From contig NZ_BCZQ01000016.1 of NCBI RefSeq assembly GCF_001598815.1, positions 1-64,000 on the forward strand: a DNA stretch of 64,000 nucleotides, given 5' to 3'. Source of the DNA: Sphingopyxis terrae subsp. terrae NBRC 15098 (GTDB lineage: Bacteria > Pseudomonadota > Alphaproteobacteria > Sphingomonadales > Sphingomonadaceae). Positions 26,915 to 36,372 of this stretch are shown here, piece by piece. Position 1 is the stretch's first letter; the number at the start of each line of letters is the position of its first letter. Both the position numbers and the translations under genes were made by a program. Below the pieces are notes generated by a model. The model worked only from the letters and a program-made list of their open reading frames with translations, had not been told where the DNA came from and did not search any database.

Positions 26915-27078
26915 CAGACAATAGGGCTGGATTTTCTCTGCCGTTCGGCCTAAGGGCCGCGCCCAACAAAGCCCGAAAGCCGGACGGCGGGGGCCAGCCT
27001 AGTCCGCTCAAGCGAACCAACGCCAACAGGATGACCCGCGTGGCGTCGCCTTGCGGCCATGCAGATTTGACCAGACCG

Positions 27079-27543
27079 ATGAACCTATCCTCCCTCCTGT
27101 ATCCGGCCACCGTGCGTGCCAATGTGCAGCTTGATGCCAAAAAGGCGCTGTTCCCCTATGTGGGCGAACTGGCGGCGCGGTCGCTGGGGCTCGACGCGGG
27201 CGAAGTGAGCGAGGCGCTGCTCGAGCGCGAACGGCTCGGTTCGACCGGCTTCGGTCGCGGCATTGCCTTGCCGCATGCCAAGATGGCCGATCTCAACGGG
27301 GTGCGCGGCATGTTCCTGCAGCTCGCGCGCCCGATCGATTTTCAGGCGGTCGATGGTTTGCCGGTCGACCTTCTCTTCGTACTGCTGTCGCCGCTCGACG
27401 CGGGCGCCGACCATCTGAAGGCCCTCGCCGGCGTATCGCGGATGCTGCGCAACGACAGCATTGCCGAACGATTGCGCGGTGCGAAGAATGACGAAGCGCT
27501 TTATGCCATGCTCGTCGATGCCGAAGCGCGCGACGCGGCCTGA
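27079..27543 (+). CDS. ptsN: PTS IIA-like nitrogen regulatory protein
   Basis: A 154-residue IIANtr protein that takes phosphate from NPr in the nitrogen phosphotransferase system. The active-site His sits in GIALPHAKM near residue 66. The open frame starts at 27031, giving 170 residues, but MNLSSLLYPATVRANVQLD at 27079 matches the family's N-terminus and usual length, so I use that. The gap after hpf holds no gene. Confidence 0.9.
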   Translation: MNLSSLLYPATVRANVQLDAKKALFPYVGELAARSLGLDAGEVSEALLERERLGSTGFGRGIALPHAKMADLNGVRGMFLQLARPIDFQAVDGLPVDLLFVLLSPLDAGADHLKALAGVSRMLRNDSIAERLRGAKNDEALYAMLVDAEARDAA

Positions 27544-27564
27544 CCTTCCGGGGCGGATGCTCCG

Positions 27565-27903
27565 ATGACGCGCTTCACCAGCCGGTTCCTCGTCGATCTT
27601 CTTATCCGCGAAACCGAGGCCGCGGGCGGTTTCGCCGCGGTTCTGGCCGCGGGCGACGATCATTCCGGCTCGATCCTCGTCCAGTGCAGCGACCGCGGGG
27701 TCGCGGGGCCGCTGCTCGAACGCCGCTTTGCGATGACCGGCAATTATGTATGGGAAGCGGTCGGACCCGACCCCGCTAGCGATGGTGAAGAACGCGCAAA
27801 CTATCAGGACCGGCGGCGAAAGGCCGATCCCGACTTGTGGATCGTCGAACTGGATATCGCAGATGCGCCACGACTCGTCGCGGAGTGGGGCGCGTTAACT
27901 TGA
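27565..27903 (+). CDS. DUF1491 family protein
   Basis: A 112-residue protein beginning RFTSRFLVDLLIRETEAAGGFAAVL, with YQDRRRKADPDLWIVELDIAD near the end, the pattern of DUF1491. Known only from alphaproteobacteria as far as I recall; function unknown. It follows ptsN by 21 bases. The 195-base gap after it holds nothing recognisable. Confidence 0.85.
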   Translation: MTRFTSRFLVDLLIRETEAAGGFAAVLAAGDDHSGSILVQCSDRGVAGPLLERRFAMTGNYVWEAVGPDPASDGEERANYQDRRRKADPDLWIVELDIADAPRLVAEWGALT

Positions 27904-28098
27904 CTCTGTTGCAGCGCACAATAAGTGCCCGGCCACTTGATAACGCGTAGGTCGTATCGCGGGTTGCATCCGTCTTTTCGGACAGGCCCGATTTCCCGAT
28001 ATGGACACGCAGTCGGATGACGACCGCAGGTGGTTCAGGATCGACGATCCCCCAGCCTGTTAGATTTAGGTTCGTCAGCCGCCCTTTTGACGGATTAG

Positions 28099-28731
28099 AT
28101 GAGTCGTATTCTGAACGCTGCCAGCGTGGCTGCCGTGGGCATGACTGCCTTTGCCGCGCTGTCGTTGGCCGAACCCGGCTTCGCCAGTGACCTGGCCGCC
28201 GACGCCAACATCCCCGCAATCACGCTGCCTGCCGCCGATGCGCCGGCCGACAGCGATGCGGCAGCTCCGTCGACCGAAGCCGAAACGCCGGTCGATATCG
28301 CCACCGACGACAGCGCTGTTGCCGATACATTGGCCCAGTTGGTCGCGGCGACCCCGAAGCCCGAGACGATCGATCCCGAACTGCGCTGTCTGGCGCAGGC
28401 GGTCTATTTCGAATCGCGCGGCGAATCGCTCGCGGGGCAGCTCGCGGTCGCGCATGTCGTGATCAACCGCGCGAAGTCGGGCCGCTTCCCGACGACCCTG
28501 TGCGGCGTCGTCCATCAGCCGAGCCAGTTCAGCTTCGTGCGCCGCGGCAAGATGCCCGCCGTGCGCAATGCCGTCCAATGGTCGAACGCGCTGGCGATCG
28601 CGCAGATTGCGCGCGACGACAGCTGGCAGAATAGGGCGCCCGGCGCACTGTTCTTCCATGCGCGCTACGTCTCGCCCGGCTGGCGCAAGACGCGCATCGC
28701 GCAGATCGACAACCATATCTTCTATCGCTGA
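28099..28731 (+). CDS. SleB-like cell-wall hydrolase
   Basis: A 210-residue exported protein. Signal peptide at residues 1-30 (AAVGMTAFAALSLAEPGFA), then an acidic low-complexity linker to about residue 95, then the Hydrolase_2/SleB domain: LRCLAQAVYFESRGESLAGQLAVAHVVINR, with the likely catalytic Glu in YFESRGE. It probably acts on peptidoglycan during growth. No SD of quality is visible before the ATG. Confidence 0.9.
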   Translation: MSRILNAASVAAVGMTAFAALSLAEPGFASDLAADANIPAITLPAADAPADSDAAAPSTEAETPVDIATDDSAVADTLAQLVAATPKPETIDPELRCLAQAVYFESRGESLAGQLAVAHVVINRAKSGRFPTTLCGVVHQPSQFSFVRRGKMPAVRNAVQWSNALAIAQIARDDSWQNRAPGALFFHARYVSPGWRKTRIAQIDNHIFYR

Positions 28732-28804
28732 ATTCGCGGGTGCGGGGGCCACGCCCCCCACCTCGTTCATTGCCAAGCCATTTTTGCTGGCGCATGATGC
28801 GGGT

Positions 28805-29431
28805 ATGACGCGTCATTTTTCCGTCGCCCTGCTCGCGGCAGCGGCGCTTGCGCTCGGCGGTTGTGCCACGGCGGTTCCACCCGTCGAGGTTACCCGCTTC
28901 CATAACAATGCGACCGCCGGCCTGGCCCCAGGCACGCGCTATGCCGTCGAGGTGCTGCCGCATGGCGATGCCTCGGCGACGGGCGGCGCGGCGCAGCCGT
29001 CGCTCGAATGGAACAGCTATCGCATCGCGGTTGAGCGTCAGCTGCAATTGCTGGGCTTCGTCGCTGCGCCCGAAGGCACCGCCGCGCCGCTCAAGGTTCG
29101 CATCGCCTTCGACCGAAACGATCGCATGCCGCTTGCAAAGCGTTCGCCGGTTTCGGTCGGCGTTGGCGGATCGACTGGCAGCTATGGCTCGGGGGTGGGC
29201 CTCGGGATCGGCATCAATCTTGGTGGCGGGCCGAAACAGATGCAGGATCTGCAGCTGTCTGTGCGCATCGATGATGCGGCCACGGGCCAGGCCGTATGGG
29301 AAGGCCGGGCGCTCAGTGCGGTGCCGGTGAAGGCGCCTGCGGCACAACCGTCGATTGCTGCGGCGAAATTGGCCGAAGCCCTATTCAAGGACTTCCCCGG
29401 CGAATCGGGACGCACTATCAGCGTCCCATGA
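28805..29431 (+). CDS. DUF4136 lipoprotein
   Basis: A 208-residue lipoprotein. The signal ends in the lipobox LALGGC (Cys at residue 20). Domain features include [34 protein letters not shown] and [36 protein letters not shown], as in DUF4136 proteins. The ATG at 28805 is chosen because it begins the signal peptide. Overlaps the next gene by ATGA. Confidence 0.85.
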   Translation: MTRHFSVALLAAAALALGGCATAVPPVEVTRFHNNATAGLAPGTRYAVEVLPHGDASATGGAAQPSLEWNSYRIAVERQLQLLGFVAAPEGTAAPLKVRIAFDRNDRMPLAKRSPVSVGVGGSTGSYGSGVGLGIGINLGGGPKQMQDLQLSVRIDDAATGQAVWEGRALSAVPVKAPAAQPSIAAAKLAEALFKDFPGESGRTISVP

Positions 29432-30537
29432 CAATCAGCATCAACGCCGCTTTCGACAGCGGCAATATCGTCGTGGATTCGGTCGATGGCACGCGTGCCC
29501 GCCTTTCGATCCGCAAGGATCGCGAATCCGATTTCTTTCAGTGGTTCCATTTCCGCGTGGCCTGCGCGGTGGGCGATGAACTTGAACTGGCGATCGCCGG
29601 GCTGGGCGATTCGGCCTATCCCGATGGCTGGCCCGGCTATGCCGCCTGCGCCAGCTATGACCGGGAAAACTGGTTCCGGCTCGACACCGGCTACGATGCC
29701 GGGACGCTGACCATCAACCACAGCGCCGAAGGGCAGCTTCTGTGGATCGCCTATTTTGCTCCCTATTCGATGGAACGGCATCACGATCTGGTCGCCTCCG
29801 TGGCCGAATGCGACGGCGTTTCCTATCGCTGTCTCGGCACCAGTCTCGAGGGGCAGCCGATCGACTGCCTCGAAATGGGCACGGGGCCGGTCCAGGTGTG
29901 GCTGTATGCGCGCCAGCATCCGGGCGAGAGCATGGCCGAATGGTGGATGGAAGGCGCGCTTGAAAAGCTCACCGATCCGGCCGATCCCCATGCCCGGTCG
30001 CTACGGCAGAAATGCCGATTCCACATCGTCCCGAACATGAACCCCGACGGGTCGCGCCGCGGTCATCTGCGCACCAACTTTGCCGGGGTGAATCTCAACC
30101 GCGAATGGGACAATCCGACTGCCGATCGCAGCCCCGAAGTGCTCGCGGTGCGCAACGCGATGGACGAAAGCGGCGTCGACTGGGCGATGGACGTTCATGG
30201 CGACGAGGCGATTCCGGCGGTGTTCCTCGCGGGTTTCGAAGGCATCCCGTCGCTGAAGGAGGAACAACAGGCGCGCTATCTGGCCTTCCAGTCGGCGCTC
30301 GCCGTCAACACGCCCGATTTCCAGACCGCCCTCGGCTATGAAAGCTCGGCGCCGGGCAAGGCCAATCTGTCGATGTCGACGACGCAGCTCGCCGAACGCT
30401 TTGGTGCGGTGTCGATGACGATCGAAATGCCGTTCAAGGACAATCGCGATCTGCCCGATCCCGTCGCCGGCTGGTCGCCCGAACGATCGAAGCTGCTGGC
30501 GCACGCGTGTCTCGCGACGCTGGACCAGATGCTTTGA
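29428..30537 (+). CDS. M14 family metallocarboxypeptidase
   Basis: A 369-residue protein. The first about 130 residues form a beta-rich domain seen before the catalytic part in cytosolic carboxypeptidases. Zinc ligands appear in RQHPGES (His and Glu) and a later DVHGDE His. The substrate Arg/Asn region is in [11 protein letters not shown]. Catalytic Glu lies in MTIEMPFKD. No signal peptide, so cytoplasmic. Its natural peptide substrate is unknown. A GNAT gene overlaps its end. Confidence 0.9.
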   Translation: MTISINAAFDSGNIVVDSVDGTRARLSIRKDRESDFFQWFHFRVACAVGDELELAIAGLGDSAYPDGWPGYAACASYDRENWFRLDTGYDAGTLTINHSAEGQLLWIAYFAPYSMERHHDLVASVAECDGVSYRCLGTSLEGQPIDCLEMGTGPVQVWLYARQHPGESMAEWWMEGALEKLTDPADPHARSLRQKCRFHIVPNMNPDGSRRGHLRTNFAGVNLNREWDNPTADRSPEVLAVRNAMDESGVDWAMDVHGDEAIPAVFLAGFEGIPSLKEEQQARYLAFQSALAVNTPDFQTALGYESSAPGKANLSMSTTQLAERFGAVSMTIEMPFKDNRDLPDPVAGWSPERSKLLAHACLATLDQML

Positions 30538-31016
30538 CCGATGCCGCGGATCGGGATGGCTGGCGTATCGTCGAGGACGATCTGTCGGGCGCCCCGATCC
30601 GCGCGCTGCTCGAACGGCATTTTGCCGGCATGCTCGCAAACTCGCCCGAGGAAAGCTGCCATTTCCTCGATTTCGAGGGGCTGAAGGCGCCGGGCGTTAC
30701 CTTCTGGTCGATTCATTGCGGCCCCGATCTGGCGGGTTGCGGCGCGCTGAAGCGACTCGATGGCCGGCACGGCGAGATCAAGTCGATGCGCACCGCCGAC
30801 GCCTTTCTGCGCCGCGGCGTCGCCGCCCGGATGCTGGACCACATCATCGAAGAGGCCCGCGCGGGCGGGCTTGAGCGGCTCAGCCTCGAAACCGGGTCAG
30901 GCGCTGCCTTCGAACCGGCACTTGCGCTCTACCGGCGGCATGGCTTCACGGACTGTGCGCCTTTCGCGGATTACAGGCCCGATCCATTCAGTCGCTTCAT
31001 GACGCGCGCAATCTAG
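30534..31016 (+). CDS. GNAT family N-acetyltransferase
   Basis: A 160-residue acetyltransferase with the acetyl-CoA loop [20 protein letters not shown] and C-terminal [27 protein letters not shown] start at TTG 30534, which overlaps the previous TGA as TTGA. A GTG at 30507 would add nine residues. The substrate is unknown. Confidence 0.85.
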   Translation: MTDAADRDGWRIVEDDLSGAPIRALLERHFAGMLANSPEESCHFLDFEGLKAPGVTFWSIHCGPDLAGCGALKRLDGRHGEIKSMRTADAFLRRGVAARMLDHIIEEARAGGLERLSLETGSGAAFEPALALYRRHGFTDCAPFADYRPDPFSRFMTRAI

Positions 31017-31030
31017 CAACGCAGAACAGA

Positions 31031-31063
31031 AACGGGGCCCGGAAGGGACAGCCGGACCCCGTT
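31031..31063. terminator. Bidirectional hairpin terminator
   Basis: AACGGGG-C-CCGG (31031-31042) pairs with CCGG-A-CCCCGTT (31052-31063) around a 9-base loop, between the convergent GNAT and hsp20 genes. T runs are short. Confidence 0.55.
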
Positions 31064-31098
31064 CGTACGGCCCATTCGGACCGGCGTTAGCCGCTGGC

Positions 31099-31554
31099 TT
31101 ACGCGGCTTTCTTGGCTTCGATCGCCGTGGGCTGCGTGCCGCCGATGGCGATCTTGTGCGGCTTCATCGCTTCGGGCACTTCGCGCACCAAGTCGATGAT
31201 CAGCAGCCCGTCGGCCAGGTCGGCGCGATCTACGCGCACGAAATCGGCAAGCTGGAAGCGGCGCTCGAAGGCGCGCGTCGCAATGCCGCTATACAGAAGC
31301 TGGCGCGTTTCGCCGTCCTTCGCGGGCGCCTTGCGGCCGCTGACGGTCAGCATATTCTGCTGCGCGGTGATGTCGATCTCGTCGCTCTTGAAACCCGCCA
31401 CCGCGACAGTGATGCGGAAATGGTCGTCGGCGACCTTCTCGATATCGAAGGGCGGATAATTTTCGGCAGAACCGCTGTTTTCCAGAAAGTCGAACAGACG
31501 ATCGAAACCGACGGTCGAGCGGCGATAGGGGGTCCAGTCAAAGCTGTTACGCAT
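31099..31554 (-). CDS. Small heat-shock protein Hsp20
   Basis: A 151-residue alpha-crystallin chaperone of the IbpA type that holds unfolding proteins. It begins [23 protein letters not shown], the class A N-terminus. Core: [24 protein letters not shown]-terminus has HKIAIGG, fitting the I-x-I contact motif. GGAAGGAA precedes the ATG by 7 bases and is predicted to be buried in a ROSE-like hairpin. Confidence 0.93.
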   Translation of the reverse strand: MRNSFDWTPYRRSTVGFDRLFDFLENSGSAENYPPFDIEKVADDHFRITVAVAGFKSDEIDITAQQNMLTVSGRKAPAKDGETRQLLYSGIATRAFERRFQLADFVRVDRADLADGLLIIDLVREVPEAMKPHKIAIGGTQPTAIEAKKAA

Positions 31555-31611
31555 GGGTCATTCCTTCCTTGCAAAGCGAAGTCATCGGGCCGCGGCATGG
31601 CCTGCCGCGGC
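31555..31611 (-). promoter_or_regulatory. Putative ROSE-type RNA thermometer of hsp20
   Basis: In the hsp20 5' leader. The last hairpin pairs TTCGCT (complement of 31575-31580) with AAGGAA (complement of 31565-31570), the latter being the Shine-Dalgarno. Five base pairs form with one bulged G, as in ROSE elements with the motif UYGCU. Just upstream a 9-base perfect stem (31589-31597 with 31603-31611) fits the earlier hairpins. Heat would free the ribosome site. Inferred; no folding was computed. Confidence 0.55.
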
Positions 31612-31761
31612 TTCCATCCGGCCCCGTTTCGGCGACCGGATGATCCGAATCTGGGATGGCGCCGACCCTTTTCAAGAGGGGCGGTGGCCCTTGCCCGAAA
31701 GCCGCGCTATGGCGCCCCCGAATCGCCCGCGCGGGCGCGCCCTTTGTCGAAAGGACAGATC

Positions 31762-32448
31762 ATGCCGCAGCTCATCCTCATCCGTCACGGCCAGTCGCAG
31801 TGGAATCTCGAAAACCGCTTCACCGGCTGGTGGGACGTCGATGTCACCGATAAAGGCGCGGCCGAGGCGTGGGCGGCGGGCGAACTGATGAAGGAAAAGG
31901 GTATCGCACCCGACACCTGCTTCACCTCGGTCCAGACGCGCGCGATCAAGACGCTCAACCTCGCGCTCGAGGCGATGGGCCGGCTCTGGCTGCCGGTGAC
32001 GAAGGATTGGCACCTCAATGAACGCCATTATGGCGGGCTCACCGGCCTCGACAAGGCGGAGACCGCGGCCAGGCATGGCGAGGATCAGGTGAAGATCTGG
32101 CGCCGCAGCTTCGACACCCCGCCGCCGCCGCTTGAGGCCGGCTCGCCCTACGACCTGTCGCGTGATCCGCGCTATGCGGGCATCGCGATCCCGGCGACCG
32201 AAAGCCTGAAAGACACGATCGCGCGCGTTCTTCCCTATTATGACAGCGCGATCGCGCCGCAGTTGCGGGACGGCAGGACGGTGCTGATCTCGGCGCACGG
32301 CAACAGCCTGCGCGCGCTGGTGAAGCATCTGTCGGGCATTTCCGACGCCGACATCACCGGCCTCGAAATCCCGACCGGCCAGCCGATCGTCTATGATCTG
32401 AACGACGATCTGACGGCGCGCGAACGCTATTATCTTAGCGAGCGGTAA
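31762..32448 (+). CDS. gpmA: 2,3-bisphosphoglycerate-dependent phosphoglycerate mutase
   Basis: A 228-residue glycolytic enzyme that interconverts 3- and 2-phosphoglycerate. Catalytic RHGQSQWN (phosphohistidine) is at residues 8-15. [13 protein letters not shown] near residue 90 and [16 protein letters not shown] near residue 177 complete the active site. ATG at 31762 preceded by AAAGGAC. Confidence 0.96.
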   Translation: MPQLILIRHGQSQWNLENRFTGWWDVDVTDKGAAEAWAAGELMKEKGIAPDTCFTSVQTRAIKTLNLALEAMGRLWLPVTKDWHLNERHYGGLTGLDKAETAARHGEDQVKIWRRSFDTPPPPLEAGSPYDLSRDPRYAGIAIPATESLKDTIARVLPYYDSAIAPQLRDGRTVLISAHGNSLRALVKHLSGISDADITGLEIPTGQPIVYDLNDDLTARERYYLSER

Positions 32449-32453
32449 AGTCT

Positions 32454-32531
32454 CGTCGCCCCCGCGAAGGCGGGGGCCGCTATCGGCGTGGCACAAGGCC
32501 TCCAACGGCCCCCGCCTTCGCGGGGGCGACG
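32454..32531. repeat. 26-base perfect inverted repeat (interspersed palindrome)
   Basis: Arms at 32454-32479 and 32506-32531 are perfect complements, with 26 bases between. The core is GCCCCCGCGAAGGCGGGGGC, itself self-complementary. It lies between convergent gpmA and dapD and could act as a terminator, but its long GC-rich structure looks like a dispersed palindromic element common in sphingomonad intergenic DNA. Confidence 0.75.
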
Positions 32532-32539
32532 TATCTGCT

Positions 32540-33382
32540 TTAGTCGCGCAGCAGTTCGTTGATGCCCGTCTTCGCGCGCGTCTGCGCATCGACGCGCTTG
32601 ACGATGACGGCGCAATAGAGCGACGGCCCCGGCGTTCCGTCGGGAAGCGGCTTGCCCGGAAGCGAACCCGGGACGACGACCGAATAAGCCGGAACCTCGC
32701 CGATGAAGACTTCGCCGGTCGCGCGGTCGATAATCTTGGTCGAGGCGCCGAGATAGACGCCCATCGACAGCACCGCGCCCTCGCGCACGATCACGCCCTC
32801 GGCCACTTCGGCGCGCGCGCCGATGAAGGCACCATCCTCGATCACCACGGGTCCGGCCTGCAGCGGTTCGAGCACGCCGCCGATCCCCGCGCCGCCCGAC
32901 AGATGGACGTTCGCGCCGATCTGCGCGCAGCTGCCGACGGTGGCCCAGGCATCGACCATCGATCCCTCGCCGACATAGGCGCCGATGTTGACGAAGCTCG
33001 GCATCAGCACGGCGCCCTTGCTGATGAAGGCGCCCCGGCGCACGATCGATCCGGGGACGGCGCGGAAGCCCGCATCGCGGAAGCGGTTCTCGCCCCAGCC
33101 GGCGAATTTCGACGGCACCTTGTCCCACCAGGTCGCGCCGCCGGCGCCGCCCTCGATAATCTCCATGTCGTTAAGGCGGAAGGAGAGCAGCACCGCCTTC
33201 TTGAGCCACTGATTGACCTGCCACGTCCCGCCGGCATCGCGCTCGGCAACGCGGAAGCTGCCGTCATCAAGGCCCGCGAGCGCCGCCTCGACCGCATCGC
33301 GCACCACTCCGGTCGTCGTCAGCCCGAGCGTTTCGCGTGCATCCCAGGCGGCTTCGATCGTCGATTGCAGGTCGGTGGTCAT
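32540..33382 (-). CDS. dapD: Tetrahydrodipicolinate N-succinyltransferase
   Basis: A 280-residue left-handed beta-helix enzyme of lysine/diaminopimelate synthesis. Hexapeptide repeats run from about residue 110 to 230 ([38 protein letters not shown]). The ATG at 33382 has GGGGA 8 bases upstream; TTG 33394 is rejected. It follows a HAD phosphatase gene by 14 bases. Confidence 0.96.
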   Translation of the reverse strand: MTTDLQSTIEAAWDARETLGLTTTGVVRDAVEAALAGLDDGSFRVAERDAGGTWQVNQWLKKAVLLSFRLNDMEIIEGGAGGATWWDKVPSKFAGWGENRFRDAGFRAVPGSIVRRGAFISKGAVLMPSFVNIGAYVGEGSMVDAWATVGSCAQIGANVHLSGGAGIGGVLEPLQAGPVVIEDGAFIGARAEVAEGVIVREGAVLSMGVYLGASTKIIDRATGEVFIGEVPAYSVVVPGSLPGKPLPDGTPGPSLYCAVIVKRVDAQTRAKTGINELLRD

Positions 33383-33396
33383 GAAATTCCCCAAGG

Positions 33397-34071
33397 TTAC
33401 GGCCCAAAATGTTCCGGAAGCGCATCAAGCCAGTCGGCGATGTCGTTCACATGAAAATCGACATGGTCCGGCAGGTGGTCGCGATGGCCGCTTTCGCTGC
33501 CATTGTCCAGCCATACGGTCGTCATTCCCAGCGCTTTGGCGGGGGTCAGATTGCGCGCCATATCCTCGACGAACAGGCTCTTCGCCGGATCGATTCCGAG
33601 ATGGCCGATCATCATGCGATAAGCTTCGGCTTCGGGCTTCGGCGTATAGTGCGTCGTGCGAATATCGCAGATGCCGTCGAACAGATCGGCGATGCCCCGC
33701 GCGTCGAGCACGCGGGCCGCATAATCGGCATCGGCGTTGGTGAAGATCAGACGGCGGCCGGGCAGGCGTTCGAGCCCGGCGCGCAGCCGCGCATCGGGCG
33801 CCAGCCGGTCGAGCGGGATATCGTGAACGTCGATCAGGAAATCTTCAGGATCGACGCCGTGGTGGCGCATCAGCCCCGCCATCGTCGTGCCATGATCATG
33901 GAAATATTGCTTCTGCACGCGCCGCGCTTCGACCGCATCGACGCCCATCAGGCGCATGATGAAGGCGCCCATGCGCGCGTCGATCAGGTCGAACAGCCGC
34001 GCCGACGGATGGTAGAGCGTGTTGTCGAGATCGAAGATCCAGCAGTCGATATGATCGATCGGTACCGTCAT
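33397..34071 (-). CDS. HAD family pyrimidine 5'-nucleotidase-like phosphatase
   Basis: A 224-residue protein. The HAD motif I is FDLDNTLYH near residue 14, motif II IFTNAD near residue 109, Lys in TPKPEAEAY and motif [11 protein letters not shown]. The N-terminal sequence fits the pyrimidine 5'-nucleotidase (SDT1-like) subgroup. ATG 34071 is chosen; ATG 34086 would add five residues. Likely cotranscribed with dapD. Confidence 0.88.
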   Translation of the reverse strand: MTVPIDHIDCWIFDLDNTLYHPSARLFDLIDARMGAFIMRLMGVDAVEARRVQKQYFHDHGTTMAGLMRHHGVDPEDFLIDVHDIPLDRLAPDARLRAGLERLPGRRLIFTNADADYAARVLDARGIADLFDGICDIRTTHYTPKPEAEAYRMMIGHLGIDPAKSLFVEDMARNLTPAKALGMTTVWLDNGSESGHRDHLPDHVDFHVNDIADWLDALPEHFGP

Positions 34072-34186
34072 GACGCCGCGCGCCATAGGACGCGGCGCCA
34101 GCGACGGCAAGGTAGCCGTGGCACACTTTGCGGTTCCCATGTTACCCCGCTAAGCAGGCTGCCACCGGGCAACAGGGGACAGACTG

Positions 34187-35488
34187 ATGAAATCGACGAT
34201 GCTTCTTCCGCTCGCGCTGGCAGGCGCGCTGCTTTCGGCACCGGTCGCGGCGCAGGCGCCGACGCGCACGGTGATCCACGCGGGCAAATTGATGGCGGAG
34301 CCGGGCAAGCCGGTGCGCGGCGCGACGACGATCATCGTCGAAAATGGCAAGGTGGTTGCGATTCTCGACGGCTACCAGCCGGCCGATGCCGGCGCGGTGC
34401 TGATCGATCTCAAGGACAAATATGTCCTGCCCGGCCTGATCGACAGCCACGTCCACCTGACCAGCGATGCTGGCGGTCTGGCGGGCCAGCTCGAGGAAGT
34501 GACGCTCAGCCCCGCGGCACAGGCTTTCAATGCCGAGGTAAACGGCCTGAAGACCCTGCGCGCGGGCTTCACCACGGTGCGCAATCTCGGCGATGGTGAC
34601 GGGGCCACGCTGGCGTTGCGCGACGCGATCCTTGCGGGGAAGGTGCAGGGACCGCGCATCGTCGATGCGGGCAACGCGATTTCGGGCAGCGCCGGGCATA
34701 TGGACGGATCGCTCGGCTATCGGGACGAACTGCGCCCCTATTTCCAGGGAGCGGGCAACACCTGCAACGGTGCCGACGATTGCCGCCGTGCCGTCCGGCT
34801 TCAGGTTGGGCGCGGCGCCGACGTGATCAAATTCGCCTCGACCGGCGGCGTCAACAGCCGCATCGGCGCCGGGCTCGGCAAGCAGATGTTCGACGACGAA
34901 GCCAAGGCGATCGTCGATACCGCGCATATGTTCGGCAAAAAGGTCGCGGTCCATGCGCATGGCGCTGACGGCATCCGTCTGGCGCTCGACGCCGGCGCCG
35001 ATTCGATCGAGCATGGCACGATCCTCGACGAAGCAACGATCACCGCCTGGACGAAGTCGAAGGCCTATTATGTTCCGACCCTGTCGACCGTGAACGGCTA
35101 CAAGGAACGGCTGGCGGCGAACGCGAATGCCTATGAACCCGATGTGCTCGCCAAGATCCGCTGGCGCATCTCGATCACCGGCAAGAGTCTCGAGCAACTC
35201 GTCCCGCGCGGCGTCCGTATCGCCTTTGGCACCGACGCGGGCGTGTCCAAGCATGGCCGCAACGCCGACGAATTCGAACTGATGGTCCAGCACGGTGTGA
35301 CGCCGATCGACGCGATCAAGGCCGCGACGGTCAACGCCGCCGATCTGCTCGGCCTCTCCGACGAAATCGGCACGATCGCGCCGGGCAAGAGCGCCGATAT
35401 CATCGCGGTGGCGAGCGACCCGGTCGCCGACGTGACCGTGCTGAAGAAAGTCGATTTCGTGATGGCGCGGGGGGAAGTGGTTGATTGA
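34187..35488 (+). CDS. Exported amidohydrolase family protein
   Basis: A 433-residue protein with a signal peptide at residues 1-23 (LLPLALAGALLSAPVAAQA). Metal ligands: HVH in IDSHVHLTS near residue 87, the Lys in VIKFASTGG near residue 210, His in VAVHAHG near residue 251, HG in SIEHGTI, and the Asp in AFGTDAG. This fits imidazolonepropionase-like dipeptidases. Substrate unknown; likely periplasmic. Confidence 0.9.
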   Translation: MKSTMLLPLALAGALLSAPVAAQAPTRTVIHAGKLMAEPGKPVRGATTIIVENGKVVAILDGYQPADAGAVLIDLKDKYVLPGLIDSHVHLTSDAGGLAGQLEEVTLSPAAQAFNAEVNGLKTLRAGFTTVRNLGDGDGATLALRDAILAGKVQGPRIVDAGNAISGSAGHMDGSLGYRDELRPYFQGAGNTCNGADDCRRAVRLQVGRGADVIKFASTGGVNSRIGAGLGKQMFDDEAKAIVDTAHMFGKKVAVHAHGADGIRLALDAGADSIEHGTILDEATITAWTKSKAYYVPTLSTVNGYKERLAANANAYEPDVLAKIRWRISITGKSLEQLVPRGVRIAFGTDAGVSKHGRNADEFELMVQHGVTPIDAIKAATVNAADLLGLSDEIGTIAPGKSADIIAVASDPVADVTVLKKVDFVMARGEVVD

Positions 35489-35495
35489 CCCGCAT

Positions 35496-35578
35496 CGTCA
35501 TTGCGAGGAGTGAAGCGACGCGGCAATCCAGGGTAGCGTCAACCAGCTCTGGATTGCTTCGCTTCGCTCGCAATGACG
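35496..35578. repeat. Imperfect inverted repeat, interspersed palindrome
   Basis: The left arm begins CGTCATTGCGAG (35496) and ends GCAATCCAG (35531). The right arm begins CTGGATTGC (35549) and ends CTCGCAATGACG (35578). The outer 12 and inner 9 bases pair perfectly. I recall closely similar palindromes scattered in many bacterial genomes. It lies just after the amidohydrolase gene. Confidence 0.7.
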
Positions 35579-35585
35579 AGCTTCA

Positions 35586-36083
35586 TTATGCCAACGCCGC
35601 GCGCAACTCCAGCCACCGCTCCAGCTTCGCCGCATAGCCCACCGTATTCGCTGCGCTGCTTGATGGCAGATCGACGAGCGCGACGCCCTCAAGCACTGGC
35701 AATTGCCTTCGCCCGATCGCTGCGGCCTTGCCGCCGTTGAAGGCAATCATGCGCATGTCGGGCAGTGCCGCGATCAGTGTCGCAAGGTCGTGCGCCTCGG
35801 CCTCGCGGATCAGCGAATCGCTGCTCGTAAGCCGCTCGGCCGAACGGATCACGTCCCACAGCCCGATCTTCGCATCCGCGAGTGCGCCCAGCCGCTCGTC
35901 ATAGGTCATGGTGGCGAGTGGCCGGTCGATCGCTGCGCCCACCAGCCGCCAGAACTGGTTCGTCGGATGCGCATAATAGCGCCGCTCGGCGAGCGACCGC
36001 GCGCCGGGCAGGCTGCCGAGAATCAGCAGGCGCGCGTCGGGCGCGACGTGCGGTGCGAAGCTGGCGTGGCGGACCGGCGGCAT
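35586..36083 (-). CDS. DNA-deoxyinosine/uracil glycosylase, UDG superfamily
   Basis: A 165-residue protein with LLILGSLPGARSL near residue 20 and RYYAHPTNQFWRLV near residue 39, the family 6 (hypoxanthine-DNA glycosylase) pattern. The product is KIGLWDVIRSAERL near residue 92 and FNGGKAA near residue 134. It likely removes hypoxanthine from DNA. ATG at 36083. Unlinked to the ribosomal cluster, which starts 289 bases away. Confidence 0.85.
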   Translation of the reverse strand: MPPVRHASFAPHVAPDARLLILGSLPGARSLAERRYYAHPTNQFWRLVGAAIDRPLATMTYDERLGALADAKIGLWDVIRSAERLTSSDSLIREAEAHDLATLIAALPDMRMIAFNGGKAAAIGRRQLPVLEGVALVDLPSSSAANTVGYAAKLERWLELRAALA

Positions 36084-36372
36084 TTACGGGGCGCTACCGG
36101 CCGGAAATCCGCGGCGCAAGCCGCTTGACGCTTGACCGCAAAGGGAATCACCGCTAGGGGCGCCCCCGATCGAAAGCGGCGGACTTTTCGCCAAACTCGT
36201 TCACAACAGCGCTTGAACATTGCTGGCGCGGATGGAGCCTCCGGAGGACGAATGTGTCCGCCGGGGTCTTTTGCTGTTATCAGGTCGGGGCATTTCGATG
36301 CCTCGGAGCTTCATCCACCGCGGTAGAGTAACCGTTCGCTCCGATGGGCGGACACTTGAAGGTGAAGCATTC
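36084..36372 (+). promoter_or_regulatory. Structured leader and promoter region of the str operon
   Basis: The region before rpsL holds a possible sigma-70 type -35 (TTGACC at 36132) with GCTAGG 15 bases on, the self-complementary CCTCCGGAGG (36238-36247), a 7-pair stem closed by TTCG (36287-36304), and a long-range pairing GTGTCCGCC (36254-36262) with GGCGGACAC (36347-36355). The second arm ends 17 bases before the rpsL ATG, so it could sequester the start region. No gene is seen. Confidence 0.5.

Noticed and set aside
27891..27904. GTTAAC at the DUF1491 stop as a CtrA site
   Set aside because: It lacks the CCAT half and lies within the end of the gene.
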